Part shown: piece by piece, positions 45,822 to 53,585 of the stretch
Numbering within the stretch: the stretch's first letter is position 1
Layout: each line of letters starts with the position of its first letter
DNA from: Volucribacter amazonae
GTDB taxonomy: Bacteria; Pseudomonadota; Gammaproteobacteria; Enterobacterales; Pasteurellaceae
Assembly (NCBI RefSeq): GCF_029783845.1
Contig: NZ_LWID01000001.1
Coordinates: 1,651,001 to 1,715,000 of the forward strand
Length of the DNA: 64,000 bases
Direction: 5' to 3'
Translations under genes and position numbers: made by a program
The notes under the pieces: generated by a model
Seen by the model: the letters and a program-made list of their open reading frames with translations, nothing else
What the model was told of the DNA's origin: nothing
Database searches by the model: none

Positions 45822-46223
45822 ATGCTATTAGGACTAGAAGATGATCTTTATATTGGCAAAGCCAAGCAAATTGGCTCAACCGCCATGGAACAACCACAAT
45901 ATTCAGTGATGTTTGAGGATAATGGCGAAACTGGCTATTTTTATGCCATTGATACCAGTAAACCTCAACCTGTGGTGGACGCGTTGTTTGTGTATAATGT
46001 TGCTAGCGTTGAACAACCACAATTAGTGAGAAAACTTGAAATTTGTTGGGCAAACAACGGCACTATGGCATTGTTATTTATTAATGATTATCCTCACGCC
46101 GTTTTTGATTTTACGCGTTTAGTGGGCTATAACCATAGCAAATACCCTGAACCTGATTTAGCCACAATGTGGTCAAGGCAGCAAATTGATGAGGATTTAA
46201 TTAAGCAATGGGTTAAATTGTAA
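45822..46223 (+). CDS. Uncharacterised protein downstream of eno (DUF2251-like)
   Basis: A 133-residue cytoplasmic protein with no signal peptide or membrane helix. It reads MLLGLEDDLYIGKAKQIGS..., YSVMFEDNGETGYFYAID and AVFDFTRLVGY, which I associate with the DUF2251 family, with moderate certainty. The frame is open from 45765, but that stretch is made of an uptake signal; GGAGTAACT precedes the ATG at 45822. Function unknown. It sits between eno and tyrR. Confidence 0.75.
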   Translation: MLLGLEDDLYIGKAKQIGSTAMEQPQYSVMFEDNGETGYFYAIDTSKPQPVVDALFVYNVASVEQPQLVRKLEICWANNGTMALLFINDYPHAVFDFTRLVGYNHSKYPEPDLATMWSRQQIDEDLIKQWVKL

Positions 46224-46319
46224 GTTTAATTTTGTAAATAAAACTTTCCAAAAATCATTTGGCAATTTTACAGTCGTGCCGTATTATGTTGAAAACGATC
46301 ATATTATTAAGGGGGAAAG

Positions 46320-47273
46320 ATGAAACCTGATAGCGTTCAACATAATTTTTCTGAAATTGTTGCTAAGAGTCCTAAAATGCTTGAATTGATTACTAAAGCG
46401 AAAAAATTTGCTTTATTAGATGCCCCTTTGCTTATTCAAGGGGAAACAGGCACAGGAAAAGAATTAGTCGCTAAAATTTGTCATCATATTAGCCCTCGAG
46501 GACAGCAAAAATTTATCGCCGTTAATTGTGCAGGTTTACCACAAGAAGAAGCGGAAAGCGAAATGTTTGGCTCAGCACTTGCCAACAAACAAAGCACAGG
46601 TTTTTTTGAATATGCTCATAATGGTACGGTGTTATTGGATAATGTGGCTGAATTGCCATTAGAGCTACAAGCTAAGTTGCTACGTTTTCTCAATGACGGC
46701 TCTTTCCGCCGAGTGGGCGAGGAACAAGAGCATCACGCCGATGTGAGAGTTATTTGTACCTCACAAATTCCCTTACAATATTATGTAGAACAAGGAAAAA
46801 TGCGGAGCGATTTATTTCATCGCCTAAATGTCTTAACCTTAACCATTCCCCCATTAAGAGAGCGTAAAGAAGATGTGCCTGCCTTACTGGATTTGTTTAT
46901 TCAACAAATTTGCCAACAATTAGCCATTGACCCACCTCGCTATGAGCAAGCCTTTTTGCAATATTTGATTAATTACCCTTGGGCAGGGAATGTTAGGGAA
47001 CTCTATAATGCCCTTTATCGTGCTTGCACCTTGGCGGAAAACCAACAGCTTTCCATTGAGGGATTAAGTTTATTGGAAAATGATATTCAATCTATGGATA
47101 TTGAACAATTCGGCGAAGAAAGCCTTGAACAAATTATGGGGAATTTTGAAGCAGCGATTTTGCGAAAATTCTATGAAAAATATCCGAGTACACGCAAACT
47201 CGCCAATCGTTTAGGCATTTCTCACACCGCAGTGGCGAATAAGCTACGTCAATATCATATTACAAAATCCTAA
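46320..47273 (+). CDS. tyrR: TyrR-type aromatic amino acid regulator (short Haemophilus form)
   Basis: A 317-residue AAA+ regulator. It has Walker A GETGTGKE, Walker B GTVLLDNVAELP and the C-terminal helix-turn-helix RKLANRLGISHTAVANKLRQ. The sigma-54-contacting GAFTGA loop is absent (GSALANKQ at that place), so it is not a sigma-54 activator. The N-terminal ACT and PAS domains of E. coli TyrR are missing, as in H. influenzae TyrR (about 318 residues). It probably represses aromatic amino acid genes via sigma-70 promoters. Confidence 0.88.
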   Translation: MKPDSVQHNFSEIVAKSPKMLELITKAKKFALLDAPLLIQGETGTGKELVAKICHHISPRGQQKFIAVNCAGLPQEEAESEMFGSALANKQSTGFFEYAHNGTVLLDNVAELPLELQAKLLRFLNDGSFRRVGEEQEHHADVRVICTSQIPLQYYVEQGKMRSDLFHRLNVLTLTIPPLRERKEDVPALLDLFIQQICQQLAIDPPRYEQAFLQYLINYPWAGNVRELYNALYRACTLAENQQLSIEGLSLLENDIQSMDIEQFGEESLEQIMGNFEAAILRKFYEKYPSTRKLANRLGISHTAVANKLRQYHITKS

Positions 47274-47282
47274 CTGCTAAAA

Positions 47283-47313
47283 AATAAGCATTACCTTTAT
47301 GGTAATGCTTATT
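47283..47313. terminator. Bidirectional terminator between tyrR and periplasmic-protein gene
   Basis: AATAAGCATTACC (47283-47295) pairs perfectly with GGTAATGCTTATT (47301-47313) around TTTAT. Confidence 0.75.
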
Positions 47314-47339
47314 GACTGACTTAATTAACAATCAAAGGC

Positions 47340-47786
47340 TTAACTTAACGCTTTCGCCAAACGTTGTGCTTGAGCGAATTGATTGTCTTGGCTTACCTGT
47401 TCAATTTGGTCTAAAGATTTAATGATTTTACTTAAACGATATTGTTTATAAAACACATCATCTTCTAAACGGCGGTTGTCGCTACTGTCGCCCATATCCA
47501 CCAATAAATCATTGCTGTATGATTTTGCTTGCTGTGCTAGCTCACGACTTTGTTGTAATAGCCCGTCAAATTGTGCTTTATCCGTAGTTTGAGCTAATTG
47601 CTCTAATTTTTGCTCAAGTAATTTTCTGGTTTCTGTGTAACGTTCAGTAGGTTGCGTTACAGGACTGGCTGGTAACTGGCTCATTGAGCGTTCAATTTCA
47701 ACACTGGTTTTATCATCAGCCATCGCATTGAATGCCGAAAAACCTAAAGTTAACACTAACATTGTTTTGATTAAATTACGTTTCAT
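47340..47786 (-). CDS. Small periplasmic helical protein of unknown function
   Basis: A 148-residue protein with a Sec signal (MKRNLIKTMLVLTLGFSAFNAMA, read in two parts; cleavage after NAMA at about 23). The mature protein is helical and rich in Gln, with LEQKLEQLAQTTDKAQFDG and YKQYRLSKIIKSLDQIEQVS. The fold length resembles the cytochrome b562 bundle, but its haem ligands are not evident, so I assign no function. A Fur-box-like sequence lies upstream. A decayed duplicate of the whole gene lies on the other strand at 39.7-40.1 kb. Confidence 0.8.
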   Translation of the reverse strand: MKRNLIKTMLVLTLGFSAFNAMADDKTSVEIERSMSQLPASPVTQPTERYTETRKLLEQKLEQLAQTTDKAQFDGLLQQSRELAQQAKSYSNDLLVDMGDSSDNRRLEDDVFYKQYRLSKIIKSLDQIEQVSQDNQFAQAQRLAKALS

Positions 47787-47850
47787 TTTGCTTTCCTTTT
47801 TCTAAATAAACATTTAACATTACTAAACCCCTTAACGGGTAACTGGTGCT

Positions 47851-47869
47851 TATGATAATGATTTTATCT
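47851..47869 (-). promoter_or_regulatory. Fur-box-like site upstream of the periplasmic-protein gene
   Basis: TATGATAATGATTTTATC holds TGATAATGAT, close to the Fur consensus on one side (about 11 of 15 positions over the 7-1-7 form). The same sequence is preserved in the leader of the decayed duplicate at about 39765-39780. Iron control is only suggested. Confidence 0.3.
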
Positions 47870-47955
47870 TTGTTAAAAAATAACCTTTTTGCTAAAACAG
47901 TTATAACAAAAAGTTAATAATCTAAAGATAAAAACTTTTGAAAAACACCGCTCTT

Positions 47956-48693
47956 TTAAATTTCTTGTTTCGTTGGGCGGAAGACAATTTCGTTAATATC
48001 TACCTCTTCAGGTTGGCTAATAGCAAAAGCAACACAACGGGCAAAACTCTCGGCAGGAATTTCATTATTGGCATAGAAATCTTCCATTGTTTGGCTTGCC
48101 ATGGCAGAACTTGAGCCATGTTTTAGCTCGCTAGCGATTGCACCGGGCGAAAGAATTGTAGTGCGGATATTATAAGGTTTAACTTCTTTGCGTAGGCTTT
48201 CGCTAATAGCACGAACAGCAGCTTTACTACCTGCATAAACCGCCCACATCGCTCCCCAAACATGTCCTGCTACGGAAGAAACATTAATAATTTGTCCACT
48301 TTTTTGTGCTTTCATGGTTGGTAATACAGCAGCAATACCATGCAATACACCTCGGATATTAATATCAATGGTTTGGTTCCATTCTTCTACTTTTAATTCT
48401 TCCAACAAGGATAAAGGCATAACACCAGCATTATTGAGTAGCACATCAATTCTACCGTATAGCGCCAAAGCACGTTGTGCAACGGCTTGCATTTGAGATA
48501 AGTCAGTAACATCGGCTTGTACACAATGTTGCTCGCTAATGCCTAGTTCTTGAGCAAGCTGTTCTAGGCGATCTAGTCGGCGGGCAGCCAAAATGACTTT
48601 TGCCCCTTGTTGTACTAAATAACGTGCTGTTTCAGCGCCTAAACCTGAAGATGCCCCTGTAATAATCACGACTTTGTCTTGAATATTTTGCAT
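47956..48693 (-). CDS. Short-chain dehydrogenase/reductase
   Basis: A 245-residue classical SDR with the cofactor loop TGASSGLGAETARYL (about residue 12), LNNAGVMPLS, the catalytic serine in INVSSVAGHVWG and YAGSK (Tyr/Lys near 153-157). The substrate cannot be predicted; similar proteins reduce aldehydes, ketones or serine-like hydroxy acids. It lies 57 bp after the MDR gene, with an uptake signal in the gap, and so may be the last gene of the ohr transcript. Cytoplasmic. Confidence 0.87.
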   Translation of the reverse strand: MQNIQDKVVIITGASSGLGAETARYLVQQGAKVILAARRLDRLEQLAQELGISEQHCVQADVTDLSQMQAVAQRALALYGRIDVLLNNAGVMPLSLLEELKVEEWNQTIDINIRGVLHGIAAVLPTMKAQKSGQIINVSSVAGHVWGAMWAVYAGSKAAVRAISESLRKEVKPYNIRTTILSPGAIASELKHGSSSAMASQTMEDFYANNEIPAESFARCVAFAISQPEEVDINEIVFRPTKQEI

Positions 48694-48750
48694 TTTTTAC
48701 CTCTTTATCATTAATTGTTCACAAAAATTTTTTAAAAACACACCGCACTT

Positions 48751-49731
48751 TTAGCCACGCAACAACACTTTCCCCTGTTTCCCCTGCGCCAAACTCGCTT
48801 GGCAGGCTTGTTTAATTTCACTTAGTGGATACACTCTATCCACTGGCATTGGGATTTTCCCTGCGATAGCATAACCGATTAGCTCTTGCATTAATTGCTT
48901 GCGTTGTTCCGCAGGCATTTGTTGGCTCACTAAAGCGCCCCAAAAGCCTTTTACAGTAATTTGCTTGAAAATTAAATCGCCTGTTGGAATTTGCATTGGC
49001 TCGCCGCCCATGGTGCCGAAAGAAATCAAGCTGCCGCCTTGTGCCAATAATTGGCTTAATTCCAAGCTGGCTTTGCCACCAATGGAATCCACTGCCGCCA
49101 TAATGCCTTGTTCGCCTACCATGGCGTGGACTTGTTGTTGCCAGTTTGGTTGATCGGTGGCGATAACCTCATCAATGCCTAAGGCATTGAGTTCGGCAAT
49201 GGCGGTTTGACGGCGCACCAAATTGATGACCTTGATACCGCGCGCTTTGGCGAGTAAGGCGGTCATTTTGCCCACCGCACCGCTGGCGGCATTTAGCACA
49301 ATCCAATCGCCTGCTTTTGCGCCAATAAACTCTAATAAGGTTAAGCAACTAAAGGGCATGGCGATTAATTGTGCCGCCATTTCATCGCTTACTTCATCAG
49401 GCACGGGTACGACTTGATTGGCTGGTACAGTAAAATATTCCGCCCATGCTCCTTTGGCACTGGCAACACTAACACGCTGTCCTATTTGTAAATGGCTTAC
49501 GCCTTCGCCTAAAGCCTCAATCACGCCCACTGCCTCGCTGCCTGCAATGGCTGGAAGCTCAGGTTTATAACCATAAGTGCCACGAATGGTCCATAAATCG
49601 TGGTTATGGATCGGCGATAAACGCATTTTTACTAACACTTCCCCTGCTTTTGCTTGCGGTTGTGGCTGATGCTGACTAAATTCCATCACTTGTTCAGGTT
49701 CACCAAATTGTTGAAAAATTGCTGCTTGCAT
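48751..49731 (-). CDS. Zinc-independent MDR alcohol dehydrogenase / quinone oxidoreductase
   Basis: A 326-residue medium-chain dehydrogenase/reductase. It has a GroES-like N-terminal domain (GEVLVKMRLSPIHNHDLWTI) and a Rossmann domain (DWIVLNAASGAVGKMTALLA). The HNHDLW motif resembles enoyl reductase-type MDRs; structural zinc cysteines are not visible, arguing against a classical zinc alcohol dehydrogenase. It follows ohr by 11 bp, so it likely handles reactive carbonyls or quinones in the peroxide response. Locally richer in G+C than the backbone. Confidence 0.85.
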   Translation of the reverse strand: MQAAIFQQFGEPEQVMEFSQHQPQPQAKAGEVLVKMRLSPIHNHDLWTIRGTYGYKPELPAIAGSEAVGVIEALGEGVSHLQIGQRVSVASAKGAWAEYFTVPANQVVPVPDEVSDEMAAQLIAMPFSCLTLLEFIGAKAGDWIVLNAASGAVGKMTALLAKARGIKVINLVRRQTAIAELNALGIDEVIATDQPNWQQQVHAMVGEQGIMAAVDSIGGKASLELSQLLAQGGSLISFGTMGGEPMQIPTGDLIFKQITVKGFWGALVSQQMPAEQRKQLMQELIGYAIAGKIPMPVDRVYPLSEIKQACQASLAQGKQGKVLLRG

Positions 49732-49742
49732 GGTTTATTCTC

Positions 49743-50153
49743 CTATTTAGCAAGGGTAACCAATTCCACCTCAATATTGCCTCGTACCGCATTAGAATAG
49801 GGGCAAACTTGATGGGCTTTTTCTACTAAACTTTCTGCTTGTTCTTGACTTAATCCTTGGGTCGTTACGCTAATTTTGGCGGTTAATTGATACGCGCCAC
49901 CTAGCACTTGCCCAATCCCAATTTGTACCGACGTTTGGCTATGGCTTAAAGGCAATTTCATTTGTTGAGCGGTTAAATTTAACGCACTATCAAAACAAGC
50001 GGCATAGCCCATGGCGAATAATTGTTCAGGATTTGCCCCTTGTTGCCCGCTGTTTGGTAAGGCTAAATCAAAAGCGAGTGAACCATCATCTAAAGCGGTT
50101 CTACCTGTACGCCCACCTGTTGCAGTAGCTTGAGTTTGATAAAAAATTTTCAT
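49743..50153 (-). CDS. ohr: Organic hydroperoxide resistance protein Ohr
   Basis: Ohr is a thiol peroxidase that reduces organic (lipid) hydroperoxides. The 136-residue protein has TGGRTGRTALDDGSLAFDLA, the peroxidatic Cys53 in YAACFDSAL and the resolving Cys117 in HQVCPYSNAVRGN; both catalytic cysteines and the Arg (TGRTA) are present. It is divergent from ohrR across 223 bp with two perfect palindromes, and is probably the first gene of an ohr-MDR-SDR operon induced by organic peroxides. Confidence 0.93.
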   Translation of the reverse strand: MKIFYQTQATATGGRTGRTALDDGSLAFDLALPNSGQQGANPEQLFAMGYAACFDSALNLTAQQMKLPLSHSQTSVQIGIGQVLGGAYQLTAKISVTTQGLSQEQAESLVEKAHQVCPYSNAVRGNIEVELVTLAK

Positions 50154-50260
50154 AATTTGTCCTTATATATTTAATGAATATAGATTAAGTAAGGGGAATG
50201 TTGTAAAAAATCTCATAGCAAAACCCCATTCTTTCTTTTATAATAACTAAATCGCTAATG

Positions 50261-50282
50261 ATTATATCGTATACGATATAAT
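50261..50282. promoter_or_regulatory. Perfect 22-bp palindrome (OhrR operator candidate 1)
   Basis: The palindrome has the core TATATCGTATACGATATA (50263-50280), extended perfectly by AT on both sides. It lies about 108 bp upstream of ohr. Confidence 0.5.
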
Positions 50283-50329
50283 TTAAGGTCATTCTAGGCA
50301 AGGTTTATGACTTTGTCAATGGTTTTTGA

Positions 50330-50353
50330 ATAAAAATCGCATGCGATTTTTAT
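50330..50353. promoter_or_regulatory. Perfect 24-bp palindrome (OhrR operator candidate 2)
   Basis: The palindrome has the core AAAAATCGCATGCGATTTTT (50332-50351), extended perfectly by AT/TA at the ends. It lies 24 bp before the ohrR start. It shares ATCGyATrCGAT with the first palindrome, 70 bp away centre to centre. Confidence 0.5.
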
Positions 50354-50376
50354 AATATAAAGAGAGAGGATAAAAA

Positions 50377-50829
50377 ATGACAGAAAAACAAAACCTTAAC
50401 CAAGAAAAACAATTCCCCCCTTTGCAAGATTTTCTCTGTTTTGCGGTTTATACCGCCAATCTTGCCTTTGGCAAAGCCTATAAACCTTATTTCAATCAAT
50501 TAGGTTTAACCTATACTCAATGGATTGTGTTGTTAGCTTTAAGTGAAGGCGAAAATCAAACCGTTAATCAATTAGGGCAAAAGGTGTTTCTTGCTTCTAA
50601 CACATTAACGCCTCTCTTAAAAGGTTTGGAACAACAAGGCTTAATCCTACGGCAACGTTCTAAAACAGACGAACGCCAAGTGGTGCTAAACTTAACCGAG
50701 CAAGGGCAACAAAAATGTCAGCAAAGCCTGATTTGTATGAATATCATTGAAAAATTTGGCTTAAGCCTTGAGGAAATTAAGGTGTTGCAAAAAGCGATGT
50801 GTAAATTGAGGGATAGTTTGTTGCAGTGA
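50377..50829 (+). CDS. ohrR: MarR family peroxide sensor OhrR
   Basis: A 150-residue MarR protein of the OhrR type. The sensing Cys21 lies in LQDFLCFAVYTAN, the conserved N-terminal site that is oxidised by organic hydroperoxides. The winged helix has ASNTLTPLLKGLEQQG and KTDERQVVLNLTEQG. Divergent from ohr, it is expected to repress ohr and itself via the two palindromes. AGAGAGAGGA precedes the start. A terminator follows. Confidence 0.92.
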   Translation: MTEKQNLNQEKQFPPLQDFLCFAVYTANLAFGKAYKPYFNQLGLTYTQWIVLLALSEGENQTVNQLGQKVFLASNTLTPLLKGLEQQGLILRQRSKTDERQVVLNLTEQGQQKCQQSLICMNIIEKFGLSLEEIKVLQKAMCKLRDSLLQ

Positions 50830-50867
50830 GAATTGGGAAAGTGTTTGGAGAATACTTCACTCAAAGG

Positions 50868-50900
50868 ATTGCCTATTTGTAATGTAGGCAATGGTTTTTT
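50868..50900 (+). terminator. Terminator after ohrR
   Basis: ATTGCCTA (50868-50875) and TAGGCAAT (50885-50892) form a stem followed by GGTTTTTT. A Correia-like element starts in the T run. Confidence 0.75.
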
Positions 50901-50959
50901 ATAGTCATTCCACTTTAAAATGACGGTGTTGGTGCGTCTTTCAATGTAAAACGACTATA
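50900..50959. mobile_element. Short (60-bp) Correia-like inverted-repeat element, copy E
   Basis: TATAGTCATTCCACTTTAAA (50900-50919) begins it and AATGTAAAACGACTATA (50943-50959) ends it, with the short core ATGACGGTGTTGGTGCGTC. It appears to be a full element with the middle deleted. It sits between ohrR and the lipoprotein gene, just after the ohrR terminator stem. Confidence 0.7.
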
Positions 50960-50975
50960 AAATAAAGGGGAGATG

Positions 50976-51503
50976 TTAACATTTAGGCGCTTCTTTAATA
51001 GGAACGGCTTGATATTGTCCATTTGTAATATCATGTACTTGTGCCGCACAAATGGATCGTTTTCTATTTTCTATTAATGAAGTTGCCATTTGAATTTCAT
51101 AGTCGTGCCCTGTTTCAGGGACAAAAGTAATCGCAATAGAACATAACATTTTGCTTTCAGGGGTATTTAATAACATCATAGTAAAGGGTTTATCGCCAGC
51201 TACATAAAATTCACCACTGTTTGAGCTTTGAAGCTGATTAGGATTAGGCATACCTATCACTTGCCCACGATAACCACTACTTCCCACTAGACCACCAAAG
51301 ATTGTCCCTGCCCCTGTTTTACTCCAATTAACACAAGAGGATTCAGGTATCCCTTTGACTAACATATTGGCATGAACACGAACTCTCGCCTTTTGTTCGG
51401 TTGTTGGTTCTGACATTTTGGTAAATTGTGTTCCAATTGCAGAACAGGCGGATAAACCAATTATAGATAATAATATCATTATAGCTTTATAATTTTTCAT
51501 CAT
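50976..51503 (-). CDS. Predicted lipoprotein of unknown function
   Basis: A 175-residue protein with a lipoprotein signal (MKNYKAIMILLSIIGLSAC; lipobox LSAC, Cys near 20). The mature part holds VRVHANMLVKGIPESSCVNW, TIFGGLVGSSGYRGQVIGMP and, near the end, RKRSICAAQVHDI; three further cysteines are present. I do not recognise a family. Its gene converges on ohrR across a short Correia-like element. Envelope location is likely; function unknown. Confidence 0.75.
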   Translation of the reverse strand: MMKNYKAIMILLSIIGLSACSAIGTQFTKMSEPTTEQKARVRVHANMLVKGIPESSCVNWSKTGAGTIFGGLVGSSGYRGQVIGMPNPNQLQSSNSGEFYVAGDKPFTMMLLNTPESKMLCSIAITFVPETGHDYEIQMATSLIENRKRSICAAQVHDITNGQYQAVPIKEAPKC

Positions 51504-51549
51504 TTTGTCCTCAATAAAAAACGTTTAGGTGGGCAATATTATAATGTTT

Positions 51550-51609
51550 TAGCTTGAAATAAGATAAGCCAAGTCAATGCAGCATTATTTCAAAGTAAAA
51601 TGAATATAG
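51550..51609. repeat. Degenerate Correia-like remnant, copy H
   Basis: TAGCTTGAAATAAGATAAGC (51550-51569) through AGCATTATTTCAAAGTAAAA and TGAATATAGC resembles the two ends facing each other, with several changes. It lies upstream of the lipoprotein gene and may alter its promoter. Weak match; could be chance in part. Confidence 0.35.
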
Positions 51610-51660
51610 CATAAAAGTGCGGTATGCTGCGAAGAATTTTTTTGAGGAGAAAAAGGTCTG

Positions 51661-51706
51661 TTTTGGTGTTAGCTTTAGTTTAATGAGTAAAATCCTAACA
51701 CCAAAA
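51661..51706. repeat. Perfect 12-bp inverted repeat beyond the small basic ORF
   Basis: TTTTGGTGTTAG (51661-51672) and CTAACACCAAAA (51695-51706) pair perfectly across a 22-nt loop. No T run follows on the minus strand, so termination is uncertain; it may stabilise the 3' end of the mltF-small ORF transcript. Confidence 0.5.
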
Positions 51707-51713
51707 GGCTTGT

Positions 51714-51866
51714 TTATTGCTCTTGTTGTAACATAAATTGCAACGAATGGCGTGATGATACCATTTTTTTACGTTGTTTTAAGCGTTTTAAGCGTAAAGC
51801 CCGATTTTGTGAAATACGAAAGGAGGTTTTTTGTTTTAAGAATATTTTTTTACGTCTAACTGCCAT
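51714..51866 (-). CDS. Small very basic protein (50 residues) behind mltF
   Basis: An open frame of 50 codons starts MAVRRKKIFLKQKTSFRIS and ends SLQFMLQQEQ. About one third of its residues are Lys or Arg, including RALRLKRLKQRKK. It begins 9 bp after the mltF stop, with AGGA at a good distance, so it is likely co-translated. It has no hydrophobic segment; it could bind nucleic acid or the ribosome. I recognise no family, and at this length it might be missed by gene callers. Confidence 0.5.
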   Translation of the reverse strand: MAVRRKKIFLKQKTSFRISQNRALRLKRLKQRKKMVSSRHSLQFMLQQEQ

Positions 51867-51875
51867 AGTGTTTTC

Positions 51876-53363
51876 CTAATTAGTTTTATCATTTTCAAGG
51901 GATTTGTCTTGTTCGATCACTTGTTCATTATTAGCTTGTAAACGATGATAGTTCACAATACTGTTCATATAACGGCGGATATTTTCTACATAACGATAAG
52001 CCTCATAGCCTCGTGCGTAACCGTATTTGAGTTTTTCGTAGTAGCGTTTTTCCGCTAATAAGGGTAAGTTTTTTTTCACATCTAACCAGTTATCAGGGTT
52101 ACCACCTAAGCTAGTGGTTAAACGTCTTGCATCAAGTAAATGCCCTAACCCCATATTATAAGCAGCTAATGCAAACCAAATTCTATCTTCAGGAGGAATG
52201 GAGGCAGGCATTTGATTAATTAATAAATGTAAATATTCTGAACCTGCTTTAATGCTTTGTTCCGCATCTGTTCGATCAGTAACATTCATTCGATCAGCGG
52301 TCGCTTTCGTCAGCATCATTATCCCCCTCACGCCCGTTGGGGAGGTAGCATCTTCTTGCCAATGGGATTCTTGGTAAGCGATAGCCGCTAATAAACGCCA
52401 GTCAAGTTCGCCTTTGTATTGTTCAAATAAAGGCTGATAGAGAGGTAAAATATTTTCAATGGCTTTTAAATAAGCTCGCATATCTACATAATCAAAATTA
52501 GAGAAATGATTAAGATATTTTTCTTCAATGCGGGCAATAGTGCCAGTTTCTAAGGCTTGATTCATAAATTCAAGCAAGCTAGCTTGTAATTCATTATAGG
52601 AGCTTGCAGGAAGATACCAATGTACTTGTGCTTCATCGGTTAGATCAAAGGCAACCGCAATTTGTGGGCGAATTTGTTGAATGGCGAGGACATCAATAGA
52701 GTTCGCAATGGTATAATTAAGCTCCCCTTCGGCGACTTTCAGTAATAATTCTTCTTGTGTGCGATCATTTTTGCTATCCCATTGTAAATGAGGATAGTTT
52801 TGCTGAGATTCGGCTAAAATATGGGATAGTTCTGAGCCACCTGCAATCAATAACTTCTCGTTAATATCGGCTAAAGAACGAGGGCGGTATTCGCCTTTAC
52901 GATAAACTACTTGCCAAGAGGCGGAATAATAGGCTGGGCCTATTTGAAAATGATGAGCTTTATCAGGCTGATATAGCAGATTAGCCGCAGCAATATCAAT
53001 ATCATTTTTATTGAGAGCATTAAATAAGGCATCGTTGTTACTCAATGTTCGCATTTCTAATTGTACGCCAAGATAATCAGCAAATGCTTTGCTTAATTCG
53101 TATTCCAAGCCCGCTGCACCATCTTGTCCGATAAAATAGGAAACGGGGTTGTTAATTGTGCCAACAATTAATTTTCCACGTTGTTGAATAACATGATAAT
53201 GGTTTTCTTCAGATAGGAGAAAACGTTGCCATGGAAAAACCATGTCAATTGCCCAAAGTAATAAGCCCAAAGCGGCAATAATGCGTAAAAATAAACCTTT
53301 CAAATCATTAATAAGCCCAAATAATCCTTTGGCGATTTTACACAGTAAATGGCGATTTAACAA
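51876..53363 (-). CDS. mltF: Membrane-bound lytic murein transglycosylase F
   Basis: MltF cleaves peptidoglycan glycan strands to anhydroMurNAc ends. The 495-residue protein has an N-terminal hydrophobic segment, a periplasmic solute-binding-like domain (GKLIVGTINNPVSYF, residues about 60-290) and a C-terminal transglycosylase domain with catalytic Glu in IAYQESHWQEDA (near 335), SPTGVRGIMMLT and AAYNMGLGHL. The N-terminus lacks a clear lipobox. Products feed the AnmK/MurQ pathway also encoded here. Confidence 0.92.
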   Translation of the reverse strand: MLNRHLLCKIAKGLFGLINDLKGLFLRIIAALGLLLWAIDMVFPWQRFLLSEENHYHVIQQRGKLIVGTINNPVSYFIGQDGAAGLEYELSKAFADYLGVQLEMRTLSNNDALFNALNKNDIDIAAANLLYQPDKAHHFQIGPAYYSASWQVVYRKGEYRPRSLADINEKLLIAGGSELSHILAESQQNYPHLQWDSKNDRTQEELLLKVAEGELNYTIANSIDVLAIQQIRPQIAVAFDLTDEAQVHWYLPASSYNELQASLLEFMNQALETGTIARIEEKYLNHFSNFDYVDMRAYLKAIENILPLYQPLFEQYKGELDWRLLAAIAYQESHWQEDATSPTGVRGIMMLTKATADRMNVTDRTDAEQSIKAGSEYLHLLINQMPASIPPEDRIWFALAAYNMGLGHLLDARRLTTSLGGNPDNWLDVKKNLPLLAEKRYYEKLKYGYARGYEAYRYVENIRRYMNSIVNYHRLQANNEQVIEQDKSLENDKTN

Positions 53364-53380
53364 ATAGAAAGATTAATGAG

Positions 53381-53450
53381 TAGGTCGTTGTAATTTGAAA
53401 TAAGACAGCATAGCGACTATGACAAGGCGAGCTAATGCTGTTTATTAAGA
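53381..53450. repeat. Degenerate Correia-like remnant, copy G, upstream of purL
   Basis: TAGGTCGTTGTAATTTGAAA TAAGACA (53381-53407) resembles the left end TATAGTCGTTTCAATTTAAA, and GACAAGGCGAGC follows. The right end is not recognisable. It lies in the 222-bp gap between mltF and purL. Confidence 0.4.
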
Positions 53451-53510
53451 ATAATAACGCTAAAATAAAACTTAGGCGATGATTTTCATTATTTTGGCGA
53501 GATTTTTATT

Positions 53511-53548
53511 AAGCAAACGTTTTCGTTTTATCTGCTTTACTTTATAAT
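53511..53548 (+). promoter_or_regulatory. PurR operator and promoter of purL
   Basis: AAGCAAACGTTTTCGT (53511-53526) matches the PurR box ACGCAAACGTTTGCGT at 14 of 16 positions. A -10 TATAAT lies at 53543-53548, so the operator overlaps the -35 region. This supports purine repression of purL. Confidence 0.7.
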
Positions 53549-53585
53549 AAGTGCCAGTTTTTAATTAAAAATGGTGTTATTGTTT

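Noticed and set aside
47340..47786. Cytochrome b562
   Set aside because: Length and helical character are similar, but no Met near the mature N-terminus and no C-terminal His in the haem-binding arrangement can be identified.
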